A DNA stretch of 64,000 nucleotides. Origin: an uncultured Eubacteriales bacterium (GTDB taxonomy: Bacteria; Bacillota; Clostridia; Oscillospirales; Oscillospiraceae). Within the stretch, counting starts at the first letter, position 1. Each line of letters begins with the position of its first letter. The notes below the pieces were generated by a model, which was not told the origin of the DNA, did not search any database, and worked only from the letters and a program-made list of their open reading frames with translations. The DNA is taken from positions 62,001 to 126,000 of the forward strand of contig CAJKDY010000004.1 in assembly GCA_905198835.1 (NCBI GenBank). The letters are read 5' to 3'. The position numbers were made by a program, and so were the translations under genes. This document shows, one piece after another, positions 17,645 to 25,940 of this stretch.

Positions 17645-17711
17645 GTGAGCAATCGAAGGTTGAGGAGAAAATATGGAGGAATTTAGCATCAACGGGAGGT
17701 AGGGAGTACAT

Positions 17712-18446
17712 ATGAATTCAGAGATACTTGCAGGCATTGTGGGCGCGGTAGGAGGCGGAGCTATCACTTTATTTGTAAATTTGATAGTAGAGTGGCGTAG
17801 AGAAAAACATGCTGATGGTATTGAAAATCGTAAGGAAAAGAAAGAGATCCTACAGGCCAGGCCTGAAATGGCTATCGTTGACTACAAAGACTACCTTATG
17901 AGAGCTGGCTATGGGGTGCAGCAGAAATGTGATGTTGAACTGTTTGTTGCCAGAATCGAAAACGTGACGGCAACGGGCACAAAGAGACACGATGTTGTAT
18001 GTGCCCATTATCGCGAGGAAGATTTCAACCCAGATGAATGGTGTTGTGTCATCTATAAGTTCGAGAACAAGGGGAAAACCGACATCTCATTGCTGGATAT
18101 CATTTGCAACTACAAAAAGGACACCTGCATTTTTTCCTGTGATGCGGCACAAAGCATGGTGGCAAATCATGTACTTAATTATTCTTGTTGTTATGACAAG
18201 AAAATCCGAATCGGCGAGACGATTACCATCAAGTTCTGTTTCCATAAAGACAGAGTGCTTTCTGGGATGTTTTCGGCAATTATGGCCATTGGAATGGAAG
18301 ATGATAACAACAACTATTGGATACAGCCTCTATTTGTACCTGATAACAAGATATATGACAGCAAGCAGATTTCCTATAGTGAGTACCGGGAACGAATTCG
18401 TACTGATATAGCTGAGGAATGCTTTAAAAAGCCTTGGCTGTGGTGA
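17712..18446 (+). CDS. Membrane-anchored protein of unknown function in the restriction-modification block
   Basis: 244 residues; family not recognised. One N-terminal transmembrane helix (about residues 5-27, ILAGIVGAVGGGAITLFVNL) precedes a basic stop-transfer segment (EWRREKH). A cytoplasmic, mostly beta-strand domain follows with several Cys residues (QKCD, EWCC, SCCYDKK). Base composition is clearly lower in GC than the chromosome, so it was probably acquired. GGGAGG lies upstream of ATG 17712. Its stop abuts the convergent methyltransferase stop with no gap, suggesting the pair travels as a unit. A role in defence is only suggested by location. Confidence 0.7.
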   Translation: MNSEILAGIVGAVGGGAITLFVNLIVEWRREKHADGIENRKEKKEILQARPEMAIVDYKDYLMRAGYGVQQKCDVELFVARIENVTATGTKRHDVVCAHYREEDFNPDEWCCVIYKFENKGKTDISLLDIICNYKKDTCIFSCDAAQSMVANHVLNYSCCYDKKIRIGETITIKFCFHKDRVLSGMFSAIMAIGMEDDNNNYWIQPLFVPDNKIYDSKQISYSEYRERIRTDIAEECFKKPWLW

Positions 18447-19673
18447 TCAGATATTATCGTTAATGAGGGATATGCCAATTCTGGTAACAAGGGGAACTAC
18501 CAATGCATTTCCCATGACGAAATACCGCATCCGTTCTGGCATACCGGTGGCGGTCCAGCCATCGGGAAAGTCGTTGAGACGTTCGCATTCTACTGGGGTC
18601 AGGAGCCGCAGGCGACCGGTGGACAAGTCTTGCACAACATGGGAGGAACGACCGACCTGGCCCTCTGATGTGAGCATCGTGCGCGAGGGCTTGTCCAGGG
18701 GTTCTGGAAAGGCCACAGCGCCCTCCGAAAAGTAGTAGGTGCTACCATCCTGCTTTCGGCGAGGCTCGCACTTGGCGCCCTTAGCGTAGATCCAGCGGGG
18801 CATATCTTCTTCTCGGAGAAAGAAATGCTCATCCACAGGACCGGTCTCTAAGATAGCCCGGAGCGGAACGAAAGGCTCAGGCTTCGGCCGAACATCTACA
18901 GAGTAGATGCGGCCATTCATCATCACACCGGCATTGTAAAGATACGCTTTCTGCTGTGCCGACAGGGCGGGTGTGTCTTCATATGCCAGTTCATCGATCC
19001 AGCTTTCAGTAAAGGCTCGACTATGAGATGTGACAGGGAAAGCCCTGGGAAAGACGCCATCTGCCATGACTTGTTGATGAAATGCTTTTAGTCCACGAAT
19101 ACAAATATCTTCAGCGAGGGCTTGAAAAAGCTGGGTATCGTTGTGATAGGCTAAGATAAAAGTCCTGCGGCGACGCTGGGCTTGTCCATAGTCAGCGGCG
19201 TTGATGACCCGCCACTCCACGGCATAGCCCTCTTCGTAAAGGCAGCGCAGGATAATGGAAAAGTCCCTCCCCCGTTGCTTGGCCGGTGAGCAGATCAATC
19301 GGTCTACATTTTCCAGAAGGATGTATGGGGGCCGCTTCTCGCGGACGATGTCGTCGATTTGCCACCAGAGGACGCCTTTTGGCCCCTCAATACCGGCGGA
19401 CCCTTTCTTGGCAATGGAGTAGTCCTGACACGGAAAGCCTCCGACCAGGAGGTCGTGGTCGGGGATGCTGTCCTTGACCAAGGCAATATCCCGGCAGACA
19501 TGATTTGCGGACTTCCCGTAATGAGCCGTGTAGCAGTCAAAGGCATATTGTTCCCGCATAGACGGCTCCCATTGGTTGGCCCAGACAACTTGAAATCGTT
19601 CTGATGCCTGCTCCAGCCCTAATCGGAACCCACCTACGCCGGCGAATAATTCCACGACTCGGATAGGGCCCAT
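18447..19673 (-). CDS. DNA cytosine-5 methyltransferase (copy 2 of tandem pair)
   Basis: 408 residues with the full C5-methyltransferase motif order: motif I VVELFAGVGGFRLGLE (residues 6-21), motif IV GGFPCQDYS with the catalytic Cys, motif VI ENVDRL, motif VIII QRRRRTF, a variable target-recognition region (about 190-320), and motifs IX/X ending GNALVVPLVTRIG. It transfers a methyl group from SAM to cytosine C5 in its target. AGGAGGGAGAC precedes ATG 19673. It is 54 bases downstream of a paralogue and presumably shares its promoter. The recognition sequence cannot be read; GATC is one candidate given the neighbouring Sau3AI-like enzyme. Confidence 0.92.
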   Translation of the reverse strand: MGPIRVVELFAGVGGFRLGLEQASERFQVVWANQWEPSMREQYAFDCYTAHYGKSANHVCRDIALVKDSIPDHDLLVGGFPCQDYSIAKKGSAGIEGPKGVLWWQIDDIVREKRPPYILLENVDRLICSPAKQRGRDFSIILRCLYEEGYAVEWRVINAADYGQAQRRRRTFILAYHNDTQLFQALAEDICIRGLKAFHQQVMADGVFPRAFPVTSHSRAFTESWIDELAYEDTPALSAQQKAYLYNAGVMMNGRIYSVDVRPKPEPFVPLRAILETGPVDEHFFLREEDMPRWIYAKGAKCEPRRKQDGSTYYFSEGAVAFPEPLDKPSRTMLTSEGQVGRSSHVVQDLSTGRLRLLTPVECERLNDFPDGWTATGMPERMRYFVMGNALVVPLVTRIGISLINDNI

Positions 19674-19727
19674 GTCTCCCTCCTGTAAAGGCGCAAAGGA
19701 TACGCGGTGGTGTATCCTTTCCTGGTT

Positions 19728-20957
19728 TTAGACTTTGAGTATGCGTTCGCCCATCTTGGTGATGAGCGGTACGACCAAGGCGTTGCCCATGATAAAGTAG
19801 CGCTGCCGCTCGGGCATACCCGTATCGGTCCAGTTATCGGGGAAACCGTTGATACGTTCACATTCCAGAGGGGTTAGGATGCGCAGTGCGCTTGTCTTGG
19901 GGTCTATGATTACATGGGTGCTACGGTTGGCGCTACCCTCGCTGGTCAGCATCGTGCGGGCCGGGAGGTCCAATGGGTCAGGGAAGGCAATGCCACCTTC
20001 GGAGAAAACATACTCGTGCCCTGTCTTTTTGTCCACGCGAGGGATTTTCTTGGGCCCTTTCATGTATTCCCACTTTTTCAATTTATCGTCTGTGATGAAA
20101 TAACGCTTGTCCACATCGCCTCGCTCCACCAAAGACGAGAGAGGCTGAGGGTCAATAAACTCCGGCGTGAGTTCTTGGGTAAAGACCTTGCCGTTGACCA
20201 TGATACCTGCATTATAGAATTTGCAGCTGAACCGTTCAGTCATGTCGAGCAGATCCTTATAGTCTTCCAAGTCCGCTGTTTTTGGCAAGGAGGCAAACTC
20301 CTTGTCTACCGGAAACGCAGGAGCAAAAAAGCCCTTTTCCCGCAGCCAGAGGGAGGCGCTCTTGCTCAAATTCAGCCGGCTGAGCCGATTATAGAACCGA
20401 CTGTGTTCCCGTGCTGCAAAGATAAAGGTGCGACGACGGCGCTGGGCCTCTCCGTAGTCGGCGGCATTGATGACCCGCCACTCCACCACATAGCCCTCGT
20501 CATGGAGGCACCGCAGGATGATACCGAAATCCCGACCACGCTGACTGGCTGGGGATTTGAGGAGCCGATCTACATTCTCCAACAGGACAAATTTCGGGTG
20601 CCGCAGGCGAATAATGCTGTTGATGGACCACCAGAGGACACCTTTTTTCCCCTCGATACCTCGAGCTCCAGTACTGGCCACGGAGTAGTCCTGGCAGGGG
20701 AAGCCCCCCACCAGAAGGTCGTGCTCCGGCACCTGGTCGATCACAGTGGCGATGTCCTCATTGGAGCAATTGGCCTTCTTTTGGCCCTTTTGGAAGTTGG
20801 CGACATAGCACTTATAGGCCCACTGCCCTGCCTGCCCTGGTTCCCATTGGTTGGCCCAGATAGTCCTAAAACGGGGAGAGGCGGCCTCTAAACCGACCCG
20901 AAAGCCGCCGACACCGGCGAAAAGTTCCACAACGCGGATATTTTTTCCACCAGGCAC
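19728..20957 (-). CDS. DNA cytosine-5 methyltransferase (copy 1 of tandem pair)
   Basis: 409 residues. Its motifs match its neighbour (VVELFAGVGGFRVGLE, GGFPCQDYS, ENVDRL, QRRRRTF, GNALVVPLITKMG), and both share a WANQWEP block after motif I, so they are recent paralogues. The central target-recognition part differs, which suggests two specificities. The start is a GTG at 20957 with GAGGGG eight bases upstream. It is transcribed divergently from the Sau3AI-like nuclease, a usual restriction-modification layout. Confidence 0.92.
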   Translation of the reverse strand: MPGGKNIRVVELFAGVGGFRVGLEAASPRFRTIWANQWEPGQAGQWAYKCYVANFQKGQKKANCSNEDIATVIDQVPEHDLLVGGFPCQDYSVASTGARGIEGKKGVLWWSINSIIRLRHPKFVLLENVDRLLKSPASQRGRDFGIILRCLHDEGYVVEWRVINAADYGEAQRRRRTFIFAAREHSRFYNRLSRLNLSKSASLWLREKGFFAPAFPVDKEFASLPKTADLEDYKDLLDMTERFSCKFYNAGIMVNGKVFTQELTPEFIDPQPLSSLVERGDVDKRYFITDDKLKKWEYMKGPKKIPRVDKKTGHEYVFSEGGIAFPDPLDLPARTMLTSEGSANRSTHVIIDPKTSALRILTPLECERINGFPDNWTDTGMPERQRYFIMGNALVVPLITKMGERILKV

Positions 20958-20994
20958 TTTCCCATCCCCTCACTTTCTGCTATAATTAAGACAA

Positions 20995-21023
20995 AGTATA
21001 GCACATCTTGACGAAAAGATCAA
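20995..21023 (-). promoter_or_regulatory. Putative methyltransferase promoter with GATC in the -35 box
   Basis: On the minus strand TTGATC, a 17-base spacer and TATACT. The -35 hexamer contains GATC. A TGCTATA / TATAGCA inverted repeat (about 20978-21003) overlaps the -10 box. Confidence 0.55.
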
Positions 21024-21053
21024 GGGGTTTTGTTGACTTTGGGGGTGAAAAGT

Positions 21054-22415
21054 TTGGAGGGCACACAATATTTGACGAAAGAGGCTGTCCTCAAACGAGG
21101 AAGAGAGGCCATCGGGATCCCACTAAAGGAAATCGATAAGAAGGGGCGACTAAAAACTGGGAAAGGTGCAGTAGGCCATACCATTGAAGAGAGCTGGTAT
21201 GGCTATGCCCCAAATTCGGAGTCCGAGCCGGACTTTCCCGAGGCCGGTGTGGAGCTAAAGGCTACGCCGTATATCCGGGGTCCAAAAGGCATCCGGGCAA
21301 AGGAACGCCTGGTCTGCAATATCATCAACTACATGGAGGAGTACAACAAGACCTTCCAGACCAGCGCCTTTTGGCATAAGTGCCAGACGATACTGCTGAT
21401 GTCCTACGAACACCGGGATGGAGTGCCCAAGGGCGACTTCACAATCGATGAGGCGGTCTTGTTCAGTTTTCCCGAAGAGGATCTGGCTATCATCGAAAGA
21501 GACTGGGAGACGATCATGGAGAAGGTGCGCTCTGGACAGGCGCACGAGCTCTCCGAAGGTGATACCTACTATCTGGCAGCTTGCACCAAGGGGGCCAATG
21601 CAGAAAGCGTTCGGCCGCAGCCCTTCTCGGCAGAGCCGGCAAAACAGCGAGCCTATTCACTGAAGGCTGGCTATATGACCCAGATTCTCAATAGGTACAT
21701 TTTTGGGACTGAGGAGAGCGAACGTGTCATCAAGGACTGGTGCATCCTCCAAGAGAAGAGCTTTGACCAGTATGTGGTGGAGAAAGTCACTCCCTATATT
21801 GGTATGACTCAGGCAGAGCTAAAAGCTCGCTTTGGGGTGGAGAGCAATGCCAAAAATCTGAACGAGATCCTGCTGGCGCGGATGCTGGAGGTCAAAGGGA
21901 AGATCGCATACACGGACGAGTTCCAGAAGGCCGGTATCGTCCCCAAGACGATTCGTGTTCGGCGGGATGGGACTATCAAAGAGAGCATGTCCTTTCCCAC
22001 CTTTGACTTTATCCGGCTCAGCCAGGAGACCGAGTGGGAGGAGTCTGAGCTGTACGAGTATCTGGCTCCGACTAAGTTCTTGTTCGTGATATTCCAGGAG
22101 GATGAACGAGGAGAACTGGTTTTTGAGCGGGTCAAGTTCTGGAATATCCCAGCAGAGGATCTGGAGGAAGTCCACCGCGTCTGGGCAAGGACGGTGGAGA
22201 CCCTCCGCAGAGGCGTGAAACTGATTGCTACCGGCCACGGCATTAGTAACGACCTCCCCAAGCAATCCGAGAGTCCGGTGGCGCATGTGCGCCCACATGG
22301 ACGGGATGCTTCGGACAAGCTTCCGCTCCCCGATGGCCGGATGATGACCAAGCAGTGTTTTTGGCTGAGCAACACATATATCCAAAAGCAGATCGATCGA
22401 GATAAGGAGGAGTAG
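21054..22415 (+). CDS. Sau3AI-family type II restriction endonuclease
   Basis: 453 residues, the size of the two-domain Sau3AI enzymes. The first MutH-like domain (about residues 1-210) has YLTKEAV at its start and the metal-dependent catalytic motif SEPDFPEAGVELKATP, containing the Asp, Glu and Lys. The second MutH-like domain (about 225-440), with MTQAELKARFG, is the non-catalytic DNA-contact half in Sau3AI. Known members cut before GATC; this specificity is inferred. The start is taken as TTG 21054 because GGGGGTGA lies upstream and the protein then aligns with the Sau3AI N-terminus; TTG 21030 or 21072 are alternatives. The first of three plus-strand genes. Confidence 0.88.
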   Translation: MEGTQYLTKEAVLKRGREAIGIPLKEIDKKGRLKTGKGAVGHTIEESWYGYAPNSESEPDFPEAGVELKATPYIRGPKGIRAKERLVCNIINYMEEYNKTFQTSAFWHKCQTILLMSYEHRDGVPKGDFTIDEAVLFSFPEEDLAIIERDWETIMEKVRSGQAHELSEGDTYYLAACTKGANAESVRPQPFSAEPAKQRAYSLKAGYMTQILNRYIFGTEESERVIKDWCILQEKSFDQYVVEKVTPYIGMTQAELKARFGVESNAKNLNEILLARMLEVKGKIAYTDEFQKAGIVPKTIRVRRDGTIKESMSFPTFDFIRLSQETEWEESELYEYLAPTKFLFVIFQEDERGELVFERVKFWNIPAEDLEEVHRVWARTVETLRRGVKLIATGHGISNDLPKQSESPVAHVRPHGRDASDKLPLPDGRMMTKQCFWLSNTYIQKQIDRDKEE

Positions 22416-22417
22416 AT

Positions 22418-23254
22418 ATGCCTCAAATACTACGGAATGCGGATATCCGCGCCGCCATCAAGGTCCAGCTTCCTTCGAATTTGGCTCAAGATTCGCTTGA
22501 ACGTAAGATACAAAATATTTTGAGCTTCAATGCTCTGCCGCGCGAAGGTCTTGCTTATGGGGAAAGGGAGCAACGACTGCTCCTTTATACGACTCAAGCA
22601 GGAGAAAGGGTATATGTCCAGTATCCCGGCATTGAAAGCGCCCGAGATGGTGAGCGTAAATGTCCAAATGACTTTAGACCTGTATTGCTCCGAGCTGATG
22701 GTACCCAGATCCCCGATATGGATTTCAAGAAAATCTGGGATATCATCGATAGGATGGGGAAGGAGTACTACGGTAATATTGACATCATGGCGACCATTTT
22801 TTTGCGGATAGCGTATATGCTGGACTATCATCATAATGAGCGTGTTCCTTGTTTGAAGCAGACCCTTGATATCCGAACGGGAAACGTGATTGCAGAGGAG
22901 GAAGCCAGCTTTACATGGAATTCTCTTTTCTTGGATGAGGATATCATAGCGACGCTTCAAAACCTTTTTAATTCGTTTGAATCTGTCTGCGGTGCCTCTT
23001 TAGAGGGATTTTTATACTATAATGATTTGTTGGCTCAAAATGAGGATTGCAAATATAGTTTTATCAAAGGAGCGGCGTGGAACGGACGAGTAGGGCGCAC
23101 CAACACTTGCTTGTCTCACCTGACGGTCATTTCTCATCTTCGTGGGCATATAGGGTTGTCCAAGTTGATCAGTAGCTTTAGCCGAGGTGTGGCACCGTTA
23201 CCACAAAGGCGTTTCGAAGAAGCCTGCGGTGATTTGGTACAGTACGAGAGATGA
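22418..23254 (+). CDS. Unrecognised 278-residue protein between the Sau3AI-like and Vsr genes
   Basis: I do not recognise the family. The protein is soluble. Notable blocks are KCPNDFRPVLLRADG followed by PDMDFKKIWDIIDRMG, then IFLRIAYMLDYHHNE, and late GAAWNGRVGRTNTCLSHLT. It starts three bases after the previous stop with GGAGGAG upstream and overlaps vsr by four bases, so it is made together with both. Given two methyltransferases, it could be a second restriction enzyme or an accessory subunit; no catalytic motif is certain. Confidence 0.75.
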   Translation: MPQILRNADIRAAIKVQLPSNLAQDSLERKIQNILSFNALPREGLAYGEREQRLLLYTTQAGERVYVQYPGIESARDGERKCPNDFRPVLLRADGTQIPDMDFKKIWDIIDRMGKEYYGNIDIMATIFLRIAYMLDYHHNERVPCLKQTLDIRTGNVIAEEEASFTWNSLFLDEDIIATLQNLFNSFESVCGASLEGFLYYNDLLAQNEDCKYSFIKGAAWNGRVGRTNTCLSHLTVISHLRGHIGLSKLISSFSRGVAPLPQRRFEEACGDLVQYER

Positions 23255-23727
23255 AACACCCGAAATCATATGATTCAACACCAGAGACAAGAAAACGCAT
23301 GGCCAGAGTCCACCTTAAGCATGGTAAAGCTGAGACTACATTAGCAAAAGCTTTGTGGCATTCTGGCTATCGATATCGTCTCAATTATAAGAAACTTCCC
23401 GGTTCTCCGGACATTGCAATTTCCAAATGCAAACTTGCCGTTTTTGTAGACGGTGAGTTTTGGCACGGATATGATTGGGAGACACGAAAGGCGAAGCTGA
23501 AAGCCAACCGTGAGTATTGGATAGAAAAGATAGAGGAGAATATAGTCAGAGATCGGAGAAATGATATGCGCCTCGAAGCGATGGGATGGACGCCAGTTCA
23601 CTTTTGGGAGAAAGAGGTCAAGAAAGACCTGGCGGGATGTATCCGGGTGATAGATGAACTGAGTATCCAGCATTATATAGATGAGCAACTACTGGATCTC
23701 TCTGAGGATGAAGAAACTGAGGTTTGA
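23251..23727 (+). CDS. vsr: Very short patch repair endonuclease (Vsr)
   Basis: 158 residues with family signatures TPETRKRMARVHLKHGKAE, GYRYRLNYKKLPGSPDI (the catalytic Asp region), KLAVFVDGEFWHG with the conserved Asp and His, and GWTPVHFWEKEV. Vsr nicks next to T:G mismatches arising when 5-methylcytosine deaminates, so it protects sites methylated by C5 methyltransferases, consistent with the two divergent methyltransferase genes. Its start overlaps the preceding stop by four bases. Confidence 0.92.
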   Translation: MKHPKSYDSTPETRKRMARVHLKHGKAETTLAKALWHSGYRYRLNYKKLPGSPDIAISKCKLAVFVDGEFWHGYDWETRKAKLKANREYWIEKIEENIVRDRRNDMRLEAMGWTPVHFWEKEVKKDLAGCIRVIDELSIQHYIDEQLLDLSEDEETEV

Positions 23728-23744
23728 GGAGAATACTGCATTGG

Positions 23745-24794
23745 TCATAGTTTCCCAACAGTAAACAATGATACAGGCAGGGAACGGTGAAGAGCCGCTC
23801 CCTGCCTGCTATTTATCTCGTCTGTACTTCTCCTCAAGCTCTGGTGTCCCTTTTGCATATACCGGCGCAGATTGTCGGCGGTGTGGATCTCCAACTGAGC
23901 ATCCCGGTCGCCTGGATGGGTCCGGTTTAAAATCATAAGCTTTTCGGGAAGGCTCTCAGCCGGATCGAAAGTGATGTCAGACGCGACTCGCCGTTGCCAC
24001 GCCGATGGTTTATCCACCAGCTCTGCCTTGCTCGTCTCGTAGCTCTGCAGCTCATGGGTGGTGTCGACCTTGCGCAAGAACTCCTCGGTGGTGAGTTCAC
24101 CTCGCAGATATTCCATTCGAGCCAGACGGGCGTTCTCGCTCCATGCCTCGTACTGGCTGTAGTCCATGGGGATGAGTTTGCCTCGCTCAGAGGGCGGAGC
24201 GTCCTGCCAGCGGAGCAGGCGGGCATACATCCGATTCCGCAGTTTCTTACAGATCAGAAGGGCCTCGTCCTGAGCGGCGGTTTCCAGCCGGGCCAGGTTC
24301 GCACCCCGCTGCTTGCAGCTCTGGCCATCGGTCACCCGGTCACAGTACCGGGTGGCCTTTTTTGTTTTCGGGATGAAGTAGTGCCAGCAGTAGTCACAAC
24401 GGGCGATGCGCTGCTCCTCCTGCCGGAAGTAAAGGGCCAACTCCAGAAGATAGAGGCCAAAGAGGTCACGGGCAGCAAAGACACACTGGCCTTCCGGCGT
24501 GTTATTCAGAGAGGCCGGATCACAGGCAGTCGCGATGTCGGGGTAAGTCCTCCAAAGTTTCTCAAACCGCTCCTCCTGGCTGGCCCGCTCCATGCCGTCA
24601 AAGGCCACCTCCCAGATGTTACGAAGATAGGCCTGGACCCGAAACGGCTCCCGCAGGACCTGAAGGATCCGATACCCAGCCCGCAGCAAAAAGGTGGCGG
24701 AGCCGTCGTCGCGCGTCTGCATACTCCAATGGAGGCGCTCGCCCAGCAGGAAAAAACTCACTGGGTTTTGCTCGCGAAGCAAGGAAGGGAGCAT
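23745..24794 (-). CDS. DUF6076-family protein, possibly 5'-truncated
   Basis: 349 residues with a central zinc-finger-like block, RCDYCWHYFIPKTKKATRYCDR plus SCKQRG (about residues 131-163), typical of DUF6076 proteins common on clostridial mobile elements. Function unknown. The visible start (ATG 24794) has no well-spaced ribosome site, and the neighbouring sequence is a relic, so the N-terminus may have been lost when the region rearranged. Its final residues are encoded within an att-like motif. Confidence 0.65.
   Translation of the reverse strand: MLPSLLREQNPVSFFLLGERLHWSMQTRDDGSATFLLRAGYRILQVLREPFRVQAYLRNIWEVAFDGMERASQEERFEKLWRTYPDIATACDPASLNNTPEGQCVFAARDLFGLYLLELALYFRQEEQRIARCDYCWHYFIPKTKKATRYCDRVTDGQSCKQRGANLARLETAAQDEALLICKKLRNRMYARLLRWQDAPPSERGKLIPMDYSQYEAWSENARLARMEYLRGELTTEEFLRKVDTTHELQSYETSKAELVDKPSAWQRRVASDITFDPAESLPEKLMILNRTHPGDRDAQLEIHTADNLRRYMQKGHQSLRRSTDEINSRQGAALHRSLPVSLFTVGKL
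23749..23775 (+). repeat. att-like recurring motif, copy E (weaker)
   Basis: AGTTTCCCAACAGTAAACAATG resembles copy B (GTTACCAGGCAGTAAACAAAG). It lies just right of the restriction-modification block and overlaps the 3' end of the DUF6076 gene. Confidence 0.35.
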
Positions 24795-24811
24795 AAGCGC
24801 CTAGGCAAAAA

Positions 24812-25045
24812 AGTCCTCCAAATCTCTCACCCAAGACAGTACGCAAGTATGTCATTGAGTTGGTGGACAGGGGACTGATCTCTACGGAGAACACCTCGGT
24901 CATTACCAAGAAGGGGATCAGACGCAACGGCTCTCTGCGCTACACCATCCGGCCTATCAAGGAAGCGGTAGAGCAGTATGAGCAAAAGCAGCTTCGGCAG
25001 TTGGAACTGGACACGGCGAACTGGAACGCGGAGAAGGCCGGGTGA
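24812..25045 (+). pseudogene. Winged-helix DNA-binding protein fragment (mobile-element relic)
   Basis: An open frame reads SPKTVRKYVIELVDRGLI, then KKGIRRNGSLRYTIRPI and an acidic/basic helix to the stop. The pattern is the recognition half of a winged helix, as in replication-initiator-like proteins. No start codon or N-terminal part is visible, so it is a C-terminal fragment next to the DUF6076 gene. Confidence 0.45.
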
Positions 25046-25171
25046 GTGCGAGTGACCTTGTCCTAAATTTCCCGTTGGTGGTTTCGCCGAAGCGGACGTT
25101 CGCAAAAGGGGCCGGGGAGAGTGCAGGATAAAGGCAGGTGGTCGCTAAAGTGACCACCTGCCCTCAACACC

Positions 25172-25199
25172 GCCCCGCAGAGCGGGTCGGGCCTTTTTG
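25172..25199 (+). terminator. Putative terminator in mobile-element relic region
   Basis: GC-rich stem around CCCCGC/GCGGGG followed by CCTTTTT. A perfect GGCAGGTGGTC / GACCACCTGCC hairpin lies just before (25133-25162). No gene is seen in 25046-25337. Confidence 0.45.
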
Positions 25200-25337
25200 T
25201 TAGGTGGCTGTAATTGGGCCATTTTGCGGTACAAAGTGGTCGGTGGCAAGGAAAATCAAAAAGAAATGCCGTGCCGTGGTTGACCGCTTTCCTGGGTGGT
25301 CTCCCAAGGTGGTTAAGACCAAAAATGGAGGTAAATT

Positions 25338-25857
25338 ATGAGTAAAAATCAAATTCCGCAGTTTGAGAAGAGAGAGCGCATCCCAGCCTGGCTGTATCCG
25401 TCCACGCTGAAGATCATCGACGGCGCGATGCAGACGGCCAACTGCAGAAGCTGAAGTGAGTTCCTGGAAGACGCCGCCAAGTTTTATGCCGGGTAGTCTC
25501 CGCAGAAGACGCGGTGAACTTTCTCCCTGCCGCTCTGGTGGAAGCTTTCCGAGCAACAGTACAAAGCAGCGAGAGTCGCACCACCCGTCTGCTGATCTAA
25601 CTGGCGGTGGAGATGGACATGATGATGAACGTGCTGGCAGTGGGGATGGAGGTGCCGCCGGAGGATCTGGAAAAGCTCCGCGCGCAGTGCGTCCGTGATG
25701 TGAAGGAAACCAACGGCAGTATCTCCTACAGCGACTTCCAGGAGCAATTCTATGTGACCGCTGACCGGGTGCTGCGGACTGAAGGACCCTATCCGGACGA
25801 GCAACCAGAGATGACCCGCTTCGCCCAAGAGGTGCGGGTGCCGAGATCGACCAGGTG
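25338..25857 (+). pseudogene. Broken ribbon-helix-helix-type mobile-element protein
   Basis: Begins MSKNQIPQFEKRERIPAWLYP (ATG 25338, good AGGT site), typical of a small protein family on clostridial conjugative elements. The frame shifts after TANCRS and resumes as SEFLEDAAKFYAG. After another break it reads AEDAVNFLPAALV with an in-frame TAA (in LLI-stop-LAVEMDMMMNV), then PPEDLEKLRAQCVRDVKETNGSIS. At least two frameshifts and one nonsense codon make it non-functional. Confidence 0.7.
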
Positions 25858-25940
25858 ACCAATAGGAAGAGAACGCGTGGCAGAGAAATCTCTGCCACGC
25901 GCTTTTTCACGATTTTCAGTATCCTAACTCTCTATCATTA

